The notes under the pieces: model-generated
What the model saw: only the letters and a program-made list of their open reading frames with translations
The model's database searches: none
What the model was told of the DNA's origin: nothing
Shown here: piece after piece, positions 1 through 9,903 of the stretch
How the letters are laid out: each line of letters opens with the position of its first letter
Position numbering within the stretch: position 1 is the first letter of the stretch
Made by a program: the position numbers and the translations under genes
NCBI RefSeq assembly: GCF_033095945.1
Contig: NZ_AP026800.1
Coordinates: forward strand, 558,001 to 622,000
Length of the DNA stretch: 64,000 nt
Direction of reading: 5' to 3'
Origin: Bombiscardovia apis
GTDB lineage: Bacteria; Actinomycetota; Actinomycetes; Actinomycetales; Bifidobacteriaceae

Positions 1-36
1 TCGTGCTGCTTACGAGAGGGTTGGTGGCCCATATAT

Positions 37-94
37 AAGCGGATATTGAAGCTCCGTTTAGTATAAGGCAAAAACGGATATTCTTTATCCGCTT
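37..94. promoter_or_regulatory. Two TetR-type operators upstream of tetR
   Basis: There are two inverted repeats with the same 9-5-9 geometry. The first is AAGCGGATA (37-45) with GCTCCGTTT (51-59); the second is AAACGGATA (72-80) with TATCCGCTT (86-94). The second is palindromic at 8 of 9 positions. The centres lie 35 bp apart and the second site ends 28 bp before the tetR start. This arrangement fits autorepression, and perhaps control of a divergent gene left of the window. The half-site AAGCGGATA occurs in both sites. Confidence 0.6.
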
Positions 95-122
95 ATTGCT
101 TCTTTTGCTGTAAGCTTGAAGT

Positions 123-845
123 ATGTCTCGCTCACAATCACAGCAATCAGACCCTCACGCGCCACTGCGCTCGGACGCTGCCCGCAATCGTGAAAAACTG
201 CTCGAGGCGGGACGGCAAGTGTTTGCACGGAGAGGTCTTGGAGCCACACTTAACGACGTGGCAGAGCAAGCCGGAGTAGGGGTGGGTACTGCTTACCGGC
301 ACTTTGCCAACAAGGGTGAACTCATCGAAGCCATCTCGGTAGGGCAAGTCAACGAGCTTGAGGGGATTTTGCGCCGCAGTCTTGCCAATCCTGATGCGTG
401 GGCCGGGCTCGTTGACTATTTAGAGCGTTCGATGGCCATGCAGACCCGAGATAAAGGCTTAGCTCAGCTCTTTGCCGGGCGCCACCTGCCCAGCGAGCGC
501 TACGACTGGGGTCGCGATCGGATAGCCCCCTTAGTTAACCAAGTAGCCGACCGGGCCCGAGAGCAGGGAGCTATCCGTCCCGAAATAACCGGCACAGACC
601 TTATCTTTATCCAAATTGGCATCTTGGGAATCGCAGAAACGTTGAACGAAGGTGCCGCGAAGGTAAAACGCACCGACGTAGACCAGCTTTACCGCCGCTA
701 CCTCTGGATAGCCCTATCTGGCATCCGAGCTCCCCAAGCCAACAACGAAGCCCAAGACCCCTGGAGTTCCTGGCCCAAGCCCATCCCGGCCCTCACCACC
801 CAAGCCACCCATCAAATCCTCTCCGCCCCCACCCCAGCCAAGTAG
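123..845 (+). CDS. TetR/AcrR family transcriptional regulator
   Basis: This is a 240-residue protein with an N-terminal helix-turn-helix of the TetR type at about residues 21-70. The recognisable stretches are an RE..L.A...VFA segment, then LNDVAEQAGVGVGTAYRHF and NKGELI. The C-terminal ligand-binding part is all-helical and poorly conserved, as is usual for the family, so the inducer cannot be read. The C-terminus ends in a Pro/Thr/Ala-rich tail. Two matching inverted repeats lie directly upstream and suggest autoregulation. TetR regulators of this type usually control a neighbouring efflux or enzyme gene, which is probably to the left of the window. The ATG at 123 is the only good start. 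Confidence 0.9.
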   Translation: MSRSQSQQSDPHAPLRSDAARNREKLLEAGRQVFARRGLGATLNDVAEQAGVGVGTAYRHFANKGELIEAISVGQVNELEGILRRSLANPDAWAGLVDYLERSMAMQTRDKGLAQLFAGRHLPSERYDWGRDRIAPLVNQVADRAREQGAIRPEITGTDLIFIQIGILGIAETLNEGAAKVKRTDVDQLYRRYLWIALSGIRAPQANNEAQDPWSSWPKPIPALTTQATHQILSAPTPAK

Positions 846-872
846 CAACCCGGACTAATTTGACCTTCTACG

Positions 873-3800
873 CTATCGTCTGGGATTGCTCCTACTGGGG
901 GAGCGGGGGGAGCGGCGCTTTTTGGTCAGCTGGTAGGCGGCCCAGCTGAGGGCTGCTAGGGCTGAGAGGCCGAGTAGGCTGCCTCCAGTCAGTCGCTGCA
1001 AGGGGATAGCTCCTGCGGCCGGCAGCGTGTAGCGGTAGGTGTAGCTAAGGTCGTAGTCGGTTTGGCCGGCTCCTGCGAGCGTCCAGTGGACGTGGACAGG
1101 CACAGCACCGGCATTGTGGCCCGGAGCTTTGAGCTTCCAAACCTTGCTGCTCGCGTCCCAAACCGGTGCCGGGCTGGCGTCAGTCGTGTCGAAGGTAATG
1201 CCGGTTACGAGTAGCTGCATGAGCTTCACCAAGACTGGAGCGCTGCCGTCGGTGTTGTTACCGCTGCCCAGCTGCCCGTCGAGGTTGCGGCCCCAAGTAT
1301 AGGCCTGGTGGTCGCTGCCCAATGCCGTGCAATGATCGTATCCCGCGCTAATAGAGGTGTAGGTCACCCCAGTTGGGCGCTCACCTTGCCGGGCGAGTAC
1401 CGGCGTGTGCTGCTCCGTGGTGGTGCCATTGCCCAGCTGACTGTAGCTGTTGGCTCCCCAAGTGTAGGCTTGACGGTTGCTGCCGAGCGCCGCAGAATAA
1501 CTATTGCCTGCACTCACAGCTGCGTAGCTGACTCCTGCGGGTCGCTCGCCCCGCTCGACTGCTAGGGGCAGCGTGCTTCGAGCGCTCGCGTTAGAAACGC
1601 TTGTGGGAATGGTGGCATTGCCTAACTGGCCGTAGCGATTGTCTCCCCACGCGTACGCCTGTTGGTCGCTGCCCAGGGCCACAACATGGGCGCCTCCCGC
1701 GCTGACGGCCGTGTAGGTAACTGCGGTGGGCCGCTGGCCTTCTTGCACGAGAACGGGTGTGCGCTGGTCAATTTGGGTGTTGTTGCCCAGCTGGCCCCGT
1801 TCGTTGCTTCCCCATGCGTACACTTGCCGGTCGCTGCCCAGGGCTAGAGAAAACTCTCTGCCCGCGCTCACGGCCGTGTAGTTGACTCCTGCCGGGCGCT
1901 CGCCTTGCTGCACGCGAACAGCTGCCTGCGCAATCGTTTGGGTGTTGTTGCCCAGCTGTCCGTGATTGTTTTGACCCCATGTGTAGACCTGGTTGTCGCT
2001 GCCCAGGGCCATAGCGTGGTAGCTTCCCGCGCTGATGGCGGTGTAGTTGACTCCTGCCGGGCGCTCGCCGCGCTGCACGAGAACGGGTGTAGTGCTGCCG
2101 CTGCCTGTGCCGCCTGTCGGTATGGTGGAATTTCCGAGCTGGCCGTAGGTATTTGACCCCCATGTGTAGACGCGGCCGTCCGGCGTTAATCCCATAGAGA
2201 AGGAGCCGTTGGCGCTAATCTGCGCGAAGTGTAAGCCAGCAGGGGTCTGGACTCGCACGGGTCGGTTGCTGCGTGTGGTAGTGCCGTCTCCCAGTTGGCC
2301 GGCAGCATTGTTGCCCCAGGCGTAGGTGTTGCCGTCTGAGCCGAGCGCTAAGGAATGGGAGGAGCCAGCGCTGATTTGGCTGTAGCTGATGCCTTGCGGC
2401 GGGTCTGGGGCGGTGAGCGTGAGGGGGTTGCTGCCTTCGGTGGGGCCTTCGCTCGGGTTTAGCGTGAATTGATACGCTTCCCATTTAGCGGTGAGGGTCA
2501 TGTTGGCTCTGACTGGGCTGTTGAAGTCCCAGGCTTCGCCGCTGCTGGTGAACCATCCGTCAAACCAATGGTGCTCCCAGCTGGGTGTGGGGTTGGGCCA
2601 GGCAATGCTTTCATCATCGCCAATTACGGCATATTGGTCGGCAGGTGTGCTGCCGGGAGCCCCGCCCAAATCAAAGTGGACCGTATACGTTCCCTTGTAT
2701 TCGTAGTGAAGTGTGACGGCCGGCTGGTTCATGGTCACGGTGGTGGTTTGTAGCCTGCTGTTACTGTCCCAACTAGAACTGACCCAAGTCATACTCCAGC
2801 CAATGCTCACTGGTACTTGCCCTACATCATGTAATGGAACGCGCACCGTCCAAACACCAGTTGCGGGGTCCTTTACTGGATTGGTTACCGCCACGCCGTC
2901 GAAGCTCACACTGGTCATCTTGAGAGTGGCTACTCCAGTGGGCATGGGGTCTGGGTTTGGGGTGTTAGTTCCTGAGTTGGTGGAGTTGCCTAGTTGTCCG
3001 ACTCTGTTTGATCCAAAACCATAGACGATTCCGTTGTGGTCCAGCGCTAAGATATATTGGTTGGTCCCGCTTATCTGGGCAATAGGGGTGGAGCTAGTGA
3101 TGCTGCCGGCGTTCACTGCTGAAGGGATGTAATTGACCGCGCAGCTGGTCTTGTTTCTGTTGTCGCCGAGCTGTCCGTATTGGTTATTGCCCCAGGTCCA
3201 GATGGTGCCGTTGCTGTCCAGTGCCGACGACATGGAAGAGCCCGCGTTGATAGAGGTCTTGTTGGTCGTTGCGATTCTGGGTGTAGGGGTCGGCGTAGTA
3301 GTTGAACCACAAAATGCGCCGTTTCCACTGTTTTGATAGGTTCCCAGTTCTCCTTGGAAGTTCATACCCCAAGCATGGACATTACCGGCAGTGTCAAGAG
3401 CGAGTGTATGAAACGACCCCGAAGCAACCTGAGTGATTTTGGTTGTGGCAGTTACACTTCCAGATAGAACCCGCTTTGGGGCGGGGTTTTTAGAAGTGGT
3501 GTTGGGTGGAGGGTTGACATTCGTGGGATTGCCGAGCTGGCCGTATGCGTTATCCCCCCAAGCATACAATTTACCGTCTTGGTCAATGGCGAAAGAAGTT
3601 CTCTGGCCTGCAAGGATTTTGATAATACCTGTGGCGGGGAGATCTCCTCCGGTCACTACGATAGGGGGCGTAAACATTGTCGGTAAAGAGTTCTCTCCAT
3701 AAGCGCCTCCTCCCCATACGTAGACTATTCCATTGTTGTCTAATGCCATTCCGTGAGACGCTCCGGCGCTGATTTGAATAATGCCGCTGCTTGGTAGAAC

Positions 3801-4339
3801 ACCACTGGTCAATAGGGTTGGTCTTAAAAGGCTGCCACGTATTCCGTCTTGGCGCTTACCCCAATGCCAAACCCGGCCTTGTTCGTCTAAAGCTAGCGAA
3901 AAATAGTTCCCTGCGCTCACCTGTGTGAAACGGACTCCAATGGGGATGAGTACTCGGATGGGAGATGACACGTTGGTGGTGTAACCAGTGCCCAACTGTC
4001 CTTGACCGTTGTATCCCCATGCGTAAGTGTTTCCATCTTGCGCAATTGCTAACGAGTGGGACTCCCCGGCGCTGATTTGAGTAAAGACAGGCGGTGCAGT
4101 AGAAGCTGGCGGGGGTAATGGTGGCGGTTGCGCTGGCGTTGGCTGGGCCTTTGGTAGGGGAGAGGGTGAAACCGTCTACGGTTTCGGAGCTTGGAGTGCC
4201 GCCGCGAGTGAGCTGGCTTAGGCTGTCGTCTTGGGCTGGGTCTGCGTGTGCAGGGGCCGCAAAATTAGCGGACCCCCCCCCCCAGGACAGTGAGAGCTAG
4301 CGCTAAGGCTACCGCGCTTGCTGTGCGAATGCTTCGCAT
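873..4339 (-). pseudogene. RCC1-repeat LPxAG surface protein (paralogue 1), frame-disrupted
   Basis: The start is ATG at 4339-4337 behind GGAGG, encoding a signal peptide that begins MRSIRTASAVALALALTVLGGG. The frame is broken twice. A G11 tract (4273-4283) inside the signal-peptide codons sends reading into TAA two codons later. A C5 run (4111-4115, coding strand) would need one base fewer to join the N-terminal segment to the propellers. With both corrected the product is about 1154 residues. It would hold a TIG-like strand, seven RCC1 blades (WGxNxxGQLG signatures), an InlB-type B-repeat, a second set of seven blades, a beta-sandwich-like segment and an LPAAG/hydrophobic/KKRR tail. The long open part (873-3995) has no ATG or GTG start upstream in frame. 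One change in the G tract cannot restore this gene, so it may be a locked-off copy, or the C5 run may be a sequencing error. The ligand is unknown. Confidence 0.8.
4273..4283 (-). repeat. G11 homopolymer in signal-peptide codons of RCC1 paralogue 1
   Basis: There are eleven C on the plus strand, giving G11 on the coding strand, within codons 19-23. With G11 the frame reads L-G-G-G-V-R-stop. With G10 it would read on into S-A-N-F-A-A-P and the conserved mature N-terminus. The tract sits at the same codon positions as those at 7877-7887 and 34466-34475. Confidence 0.9.
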
Positions 4340-4428
4340 TATTCCTCCAAACGGGCTGCAGCCGCCAAGTTCGCGACTACCCCGTGCATATATCCAAAAG
4401 TGTTCTGCTGCTTTGCCTGACCGACCCC

Positions 4429-4440
4429 GGTTCCCCAACC
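4429..4440. promoter_or_regulatory. Conserved 12-bp palindrome upstream of RCC1 paralogue 1
   Basis: The site is GGTTGGGGAACC on the coding (minus) strand, about 90 bp before the start codon. The same element lies at a similar distance before the other three RCC1 genes. It could be an operator, or part of a promoter, since GGAAC resembles ECF-sigma -35 elements. Confidence 0.55.
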
Positions 4441-4575
4441 GCAACCCCAACAAAGCCTCCATCTACGACCCAGTTTATCATCATCGCCTGAGAGGGGGAG
4501 TTTGAGCTTTACCTGCTTGTTATTGACGTGCGCACTTGCTTGCGGCGCCGGTGGGTTTGGGTGACTTGGTAGGCT

Positions 4576-4598
4576 GGCCCGGCTTTGGGGGCCGGGCC
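4576..4598 (-). terminator. GC-rich hairpin after RCC1 paralogue 2
   Basis: The arms are GGCCCGGC and GCCGGGCC-like around a short loop, about 12-30 bp past the stop codon at 4610. No clear U-run follows, so its strength as an intrinsic terminator is uncertain. Confidence 0.4.
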
Positions 4599-4609
4599 TT
4601 GGTGGGGAT

Positions 4610-7600
4610 TTAGTTGGTGGCTGTTGGGGTGTGCCGGGGTTGGGCTCGGCGTTTGCGGCTGAGCTGGTAGCCGGTCCAGGTTAGGGAGGCTAGGGCGCTG
4701 AGGCCTATGAGACTGCCGCCGCCCAAGCGTTGGAGGGGGATGGCTCCGGCTTGGGGGAGGGCGAAGTCGTAGTAGGTGAAGCCGGGGTTGATGGTGTAGT
4801 CGTCTTCGGGGCAGCCGGCTAGGCTCCATTTGATGGTGACTGGTACGGTGCCGACTGGGTGTGGTGGTGTGTTGAGTTTCCACTGGTTGTGTTCGGGGTC
4901 GTAGGTGCTGGTGGCGGTGTGTGTGGGGTCGCCGAAGAGTGTGTTGGTGATGTCTATTTTGAACGCTTTAACCGGCCCGAGCTCGGGGCGGAAGGTATTG
5001 GAACTTGGCGTACCATCCCCGAGTATGCCTAACTGGCGGCTGCCCCAGGCGAAGATGCGATGGTCATTACTGAGCACGTAACCTGACGAAGATCCTGCAT
5101 CGACTTGGATGATGGTGTCTGGTGTGTTTCCTGCGCTGATTCGTGTTGGTGTGGGTTGTTTGTAGTCAGGTTCTGTGCCGGCTATGTATCCCCAACCGTA
5201 TGCTTTATGGTCACTACCGAGGGCGAGAGAAGATTCACCTCCTGCGCTGATTTGGGTGACGGTGTCTGGCATGTTTCCGCCGGAAACTCTAGTAGGCAGG
5301 GGATTGGTATCATACATTCCCATGCCGGTGCTTTTGCCAAGCTGGCCGCTGGTGTTTCGTCCCCATGCGTAGACTTTACCGTCACTGCCAAGAGCAAGAG
5401 CATGGGAGATGCCGGCGTCGATTTGGGTGATGCTTGCGGGCAGGTCTCCACCAGTAATACGTCGAGGTACAGGTTGCGCGGTTCCAACTTCGGTGCTGCC
5501 AACCTGGCCCCTGTCGTTGTTGCCCCATGCGTAAACTTGGTGATCGCTGCCTAAAGCCATAGTAAACGAGTTTCCGGTGCTTATTTGTATGATATTTGTT
5601 GGAAGGGTGCCGCCTGTGATTCTAGTAGGTTGGCGAACGGGCATATTTATGCCTACTCCTGCATTAGTGCCCAGCTGTCCGAAGTAATTGCTGCCCCAGG
5701 CGTAAATCTTGTTGTCGCTTCCTAAAGCGAAAGATGATGATGATTGGTCATTGGAGTTGACTTGGAGAACTTCGGCTGGCAGACCGCTGTCTATCCTTTT
5801 GGGGAATGGAATGTTGGGGCTGGTATCTGCGGGCCAGCCTCCGATATTGGCACCCCAACTGTAAACGTGGTGGTCGTCTCCTAAGGCCAGAGCGTGCTGC
5901 CATCCGGCTGCTATTTGGATGAAGTGTACTCCAGCTGGCATTTTGACTCGTACTGGCATGGTTTCATATTCATTGGTGGAACCGGCCCCGAGCTGCTGAT
6001 AACGGTTGTATCCCCAGGCGTAGGTGTTACCATCGCTGGCGATAGCGTACGCAGTGCCAGCGCCTGCGCTGATTTGGGTGAAGCGTAGGCTGCTGGTTTC
6101 GGGTTGGGTGGTGATGGTGGCTGGCGTGTTGCCGTTTGCGTGGCCTCGGTCTGGTGTGAGTTGGAAGGTTCGCTCATCCCAATGGGCGGTCAGGGTTTGG
6201 TCGGTGGTGACGGGCATGCTTAAATCCTAGGGCGTGCCGTCTGCTGTGAACCAGCCGGTGAACTGGTGGCCGGTCCAAGTGGGGTTGGGGTTGGGCCATA
6301 CGAGGTTGCCGCCGTTGGGAATGGTTTGCGCGGCTGGCGTGGTGCCTGGTGCTCCTGCGAGGTTGAAGCGTACGGTAAACGAGTTCTTATACGTATACAC
6401 AATAGTGATAGGAGTTTGAACAATATCGTTCTTCGTCCAGGTAATTACCACGTTGACGCTGCCGATGGGGTGTTGGGGCACGTCGAATGACCACACGCCA
6501 GTAGCAGCATCTGCTTGATAGTTCGTAATAGGTGTGGAGCCAAAAGTGACGCTGGTGATAGCGAGCTGAGGGTCTGTAACTGCTATGGGTGTTACTTGCG
6601 TTAATACAGGAGATGCGGCGGTGTTGCCGAGTTGGCCGAATGCGTTGCTGCCCCAGCCGTAGACTTTCTGGTCGGTTCCTAAACCAAGATAGTGTGCTCG
6701 TCCGATACTGACCTGACTGAAGCTGCTTGGTTGTGCTCCTGCTGGCACTAGTGTCGGCGTACTAGAAGGGCTGCTATTGTTGTTGCCCCACGTGTAAGCT
6801 TGGTGGGCATCGTTGAGGGCTATAGAGCGGGACGAGCCCGCGCATATTTGGGTTATGGTTCCGGGTATGGCGTTGGCTGCTAGGGGGTGGGGTCTGGCTG
6901 TAGGGTCTGTGCCCACGTTGATGATTGGGCCGAGTTCTCCGTTGATATTGCTGCCCCAGGCATACACATAATTATCGCTGGTAAGGGCGAGGCTGTGACC
7001 GTAGCCGGCGCTGACTTGGGTGATGTTGTGTGGCAGGTAGTAGATTTGCTTTGGCCTGGTGGGGGATTGTAGGCTACCGTCGCCGAGCTGGCCGAATTGG
7101 TTATCTCCCCAAGCGTAGACAGCGCCACTACTATCGATAGCTAGCGAGTACCCTCTACCAAATTCACCTCCTGCACTGACTTGGGTAATTTTTGGATTGT
7201 AGGTAATGGTTTTCACTATTAAAGGGTCGGGGTGGGGTTGTGAGTCGCCGGTTGCTTGATCGTAGCCGAGTTCACCGCGCTCGTTACTGCCCCAAGCCAA
7301 GACTTCTTGCTTCATCGACACTGCTAGGGAGTGTGAGCCGCCCGCACTAATCTGGGTGATGTTGTCAAACATGTCACCAGCACGCACCGGCGTGGGCTCA
7401 GTAATAGGAGTGGTAGTACCAACGTTGGTGCTGCTGCCGGTCTGCCCGTAGAAGTTGTCTCCCCACGCATACAACCTATGATTACTAGCCAAAGCCAGAG
7501 CATGCCTTTCGCCGGCGCTGACTTGGGTGAAGGTAACACCATCGGGCGTTTTTACCAGAGTTGGGCGACTAGCTGAACCTCCGACCGTACCGTTACCAAG

Positions 7601-7943
7601 CTGACCGTGGTCGTTACGACCCCACGCATAAATATTGCCCTGAGTACTGATAGCCAGAGAGAAATTATGGCCTGCGCTGACCTGGGTGAACGTGATATTG
7701 CCTGGTGGCATTGGTGGCGTGACGGTGGCGGTGTTGGGTGCGTTGGCCGGGCCGGAGATGGGGGAGAGGGTGAAACCGTTGTTGGTTTCTGATTCTTGCG
7801 TTGATGGTATCGGCTGCGTGCCTGCGTTTGGGGTGGGGTTAGCGTGGACTGGTGTTGGGTGCGCTGAACTAGCGGACCCCCCCCCCCAGGACGGTCAAGG
7901 ACAGGAGCGCTGCTATAGCGCTCGCCGTGCGAATGTGTCGCAT
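4610..7943 (-). pseudogene. RCC1-repeat LPxAG surface protein (paralogue 2), phase-off with in-frame stop
   Basis: The start is ATG at 7943-7941 behind GGAGG, with a signal peptide beginning MRHIRTASAIAALLSLTVLGGG. A G11 tract (7877-7887) shifts the frame into a TAG at once. With G10 the signal peptide joins perfectly to the propeller frame. The first propeller has seven WGxN-type blades (about 6660-7650). It is followed by an InlB-type B-repeat in which a TAG (6227-6229) stands where the paralogues have the Trp of a WDF motif. The same frame then continues with a TIG-like segment, seven more blades and the LPQAG/hydrophobic/SRKRR tail. If both lesions were reversed, the product would be 1110 residues. 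Paralogues 3 and 4 show the expected intact order. Either this is a decaying gene, or it is phase-variable with an additional nonsense mutation. Confidence 0.85.
7877..7887 (-). repeat. G11 homopolymer in signal-peptide codons of RCC1 paralogue 2
   Basis: There are eleven C on the plus strand. As sequenced, the frame ends L-G-G-G-V-R-stop (OFF). One base fewer reads L-G-G-G-S-A-S-S-A and continues without a stop to 6227, so this tract alone gates the first half of the protein. Confidence 0.92.
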
Positions 7944-8034
7944 AACCCCTCCAAACGGGTGCTACCAGTGCTGGAAAGCACTCTACCCGCGCATAAACTC
8001 AAGAAACTTGCTTTGGGCGATACGCGGCGAATCT

Positions 8035-8046
8035 AGTTCCCCAACC
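8035..8046. promoter_or_regulatory. Conserved 12-bp palindrome upstream of RCC1 paralogue 2
   Basis: The coding strand reads GGTTGGGGAACT, one mismatch from the GGTTGGGGAACC found before the three other RCC1 genes. It lies about 92 bp before the ATG. The flanks TGAATC before and TTCGCCGC after also resemble those at 34629-34640. Confidence 0.5.
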
Positions 8047-8426
8047 GATTCAGACACGCTAACGCCCTTCTCATTTAAACCAAGTCTAGCATTACTGTCT
8101 GAGTGTGGGTATTCGACCAGTGTAAGTTAAATAGCGAAAGGGGCCTACAGGGAGTACTTCAGCGATTAGTTTGAGTCCTAGGATGTTGGCTTGCGTGATA
8201 GCTAATGTGCGCACATACGGGGATAGGCGCCAACTACATCGCCGACTTAACACCTCCAGGAACCTATGTGCACACATTTTGGCGTTTAACCCGGTTTCGA
8301 GGAGTACGAAGATGCCGACTCGATGGAGTCGGCATCTTGAAAGCAAAGACGAGACTCACCCCGTCCAGGTATGCTCCAGTCTAGCAAACATTTTCGTGAT
8401 TGTGAATACTGACATGCACGCGGTTT
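8047..8426. other. Non-coding stretch between RCC1 paralogue 2 and the Abi gene
   Basis: I see no convincing gene here. The reading frames present are short and have neither ribosome-binding sites nor recognisable motifs. The base composition falls towards AT compared with the surface genes. The only clear structure is the perfect hairpin at 8309-8338. Confidence 0.6.
8309..8338 (-). terminator. Perfect 13-bp hairpin downstream of the Abi gene
   Basis: AAGATGCCGACTC pairs perfectly with GAGTCGGCATCTT across a four-base loop. It lies about 90 bp after the stop of the minus-strand Abi gene. There is no U-run on either strand, so it may be a factor-assisted terminator or an RNA-stabilising structure. 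Confidence 0.5.
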
Positions 8427-9203
8427 TTAAGAGCTTGCTTCGAGCGTTTTGAAAGTTCGCGCGCTCCTACGCAAGGTTATTGTATCGATCCAGCCATGGG
8501 TTAAGCCGGTTTCAATGGATGACAGCAGTGACATAAGTGCGCCGATGATGCTGTTAATTTTGTATGCTTCTTCGAATAAGTTATCGAAGTGTGCTGCCCG
8601 ATTGCGAACACGACGAACATAATTCATGTTCTTTGCAATGTACATGCGGCCCTTTTCGGTCGGTTCTACGTTTGGGAAAGCCCTGTATAGAGCTATAGTC
8701 CATAGTATTTGTTGCTTTGCTGTCTTTTCACTAGTCGTAGCTTCGCCAATTAGCTTGACCCAAGACCCCCACATGAGGTGTGCGAGAATGTCATCATGGT
8801 TGACCGTTAGATCAACTCGATGATGGTGCGGCTCCTTCCATTTTCTGGCATCTTCAAGTGCCAGCTGACGGGCGTTCAGCAAATTCCCTCTGATCAACGC
8901 GTTCACTAATTGCGGCGCCTGTCCAGGAAGGCACCAATTGGGGTTCTTTAAGTTTTGTGCACACAAGTGGCGCAGTTCTCTGTCTATGGTATTACGAATA
9001 GCAATCTCTACGTAGCCTATTTGTGCTTGGAGCAGGCCCGCGAAGTCTTGGTTCCATTTGCATAAGCTGATAGCTTTTTGGTAGTCACCGTCGGTGCTTT
9101 TTAGGTATCGCTTGAATCGTGCCGCACTAAATAAGAGCTCTGCATAGTTGGCAGACGGATCGGGCTGTATGGGTGTAAAACCGTGACTTTCTTCTGAAGT
9201 CAT
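8427..9203 (-). CDS. Abi-like (AbiD/AbiF, Abi_2) HEPN-motif protein
   Basis: This is a 258-residue protein. It carries the marks of the Abi_2 family: an ..QIGYVEIAIRNTIDREL.. helix early in the protein, HLMWGSWVKL in the middle, and VRRVRNRAAHFDNLF towards the C-terminus. The last contains R-x4-H, the catalytic motif of HEPN ribonucleases. Family members are abortive-infection proteins that stop growth of phage-infected cells, probably by cleaving RNA; that role is inferred here. It stands alone in an AT-richer stretch between surface-protein genes and pepN, so it is probably acquired. No antitoxin partner is visible next to it. Confidence 0.82.
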   Translation of the reverse strand: MTSEESHGFTPIQPDPSANYAELLFSAARFKRYLKSTDGDYQKAISLCKWNQDFAGLLQAQIGYVEIAIRNTIDRELRHLCAQNLKNPNWCLPGQAPQLVNALIRGNLLNARQLALEDARKWKEPHHHRVDLTVNHDDILAHLMWGSWVKLIGEATTSEKTAKQQILWTIALYRAFPNVEPTEKGRMYIAKNMNYVRRVRNRAAHFDNLFEEAYKINSIIGALMSLLSSIETGLTHGWIDTITLRRSARTFKTLEASS

Positions 9204-9903
9204 CGCCGCCCTCCAAACTTTTTGCCGCGCGGATACCTGTAGGCCTGACTCTAGTGTTTTTGACTACCCAATTTTGGTGAAAACTAATAATGTGGGTAAC
9301 TCACCCAAGTTTCGCAGTTTTGTGCATAACTGAGACGAGTCGACATCGGCTACGGGTGAGCGCGATTCTGTACCTAGGACACAAGGGCTTCGCATACTCG
9401 CACAATCGTGATAGTAGGAAGCGCTGTAGTATTGATGCGGACTGGCAGTTGGGAACTTGCGCGCATTGGAAGCAGGTACTTGTTAGGAAGCAAAAAGAAA
9501 TGTTCTTTAGACGGAGTTGAATTCTTGGTTTGGTTATAGCAGGTCGAGCTTATGAGCGCGACGCTCTGCAAGGTGGAAGATAGTTCTTAATGCCGGGGGA
9601 ATGCCCCCGGCTCTTGGAGCCTTCCTTATTGCTAAGGGAAGCGTTTTTAATTATAGGTTGTTTGGTTGGACTAATCAACACTTAATGCTGACCGCGGTGA
9701 AGTGGCTGCTGGTCTTTTCTGCTTGCTGAGCTGATTGGGGCTCGCCAAGGGCGGGGGCGGCGTGGCTGGGGGGCAATTGCTTAGGGCTGCGGATAGAGTA
9801 GGGGGTATGAGTGCCTTTGCGGCGCGGGGCTGGCTGGATTGAGCTGGGCCGGGCGCGGGCGAGTGGGCACGTAGTGGAAAATACAGCAGAAAAGGACGCA
9901 AGA
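9204..9903. other. 700-bp intergenic region upstream of pepN
   Basis: No gene is supportable here. The longest open frame (76 codons, plus strand) has no ribosome-binding site and a composition unlike a protein. The left part is AT-rich and the last 200 bp are GC-rich. One perfect hairpin is present: GCCGGGGG (9592-9599), an AATG loop and CCCCCGGC (9604-9611), without a U-run. Confidence 0.5.

Noticed and set aside
6227..6229. TAG in RCC1 paralogue 2 as a recoded pyrrolysine or other readthrough codon
   Set aside because: The paralogues have Trp here, one base away from TAG, and nothing in the window suggests recoding machinery. A nonsense mutation or error is simpler.
8092..8346. 84-codon minus-strand frame between RCC1 paralogue 2 and the Abi gene
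   Set aside because: It has no ribosome-binding site and no recognisable motif, and it spans the perfect hairpin at 8309-8338.
9290..9520. 76-codon plus-strand frame in the pepN upstream gap
   Set aside because: It has no ribosome-binding site and a composition (Cys, His, Trp, Arg) unlike a real protein.
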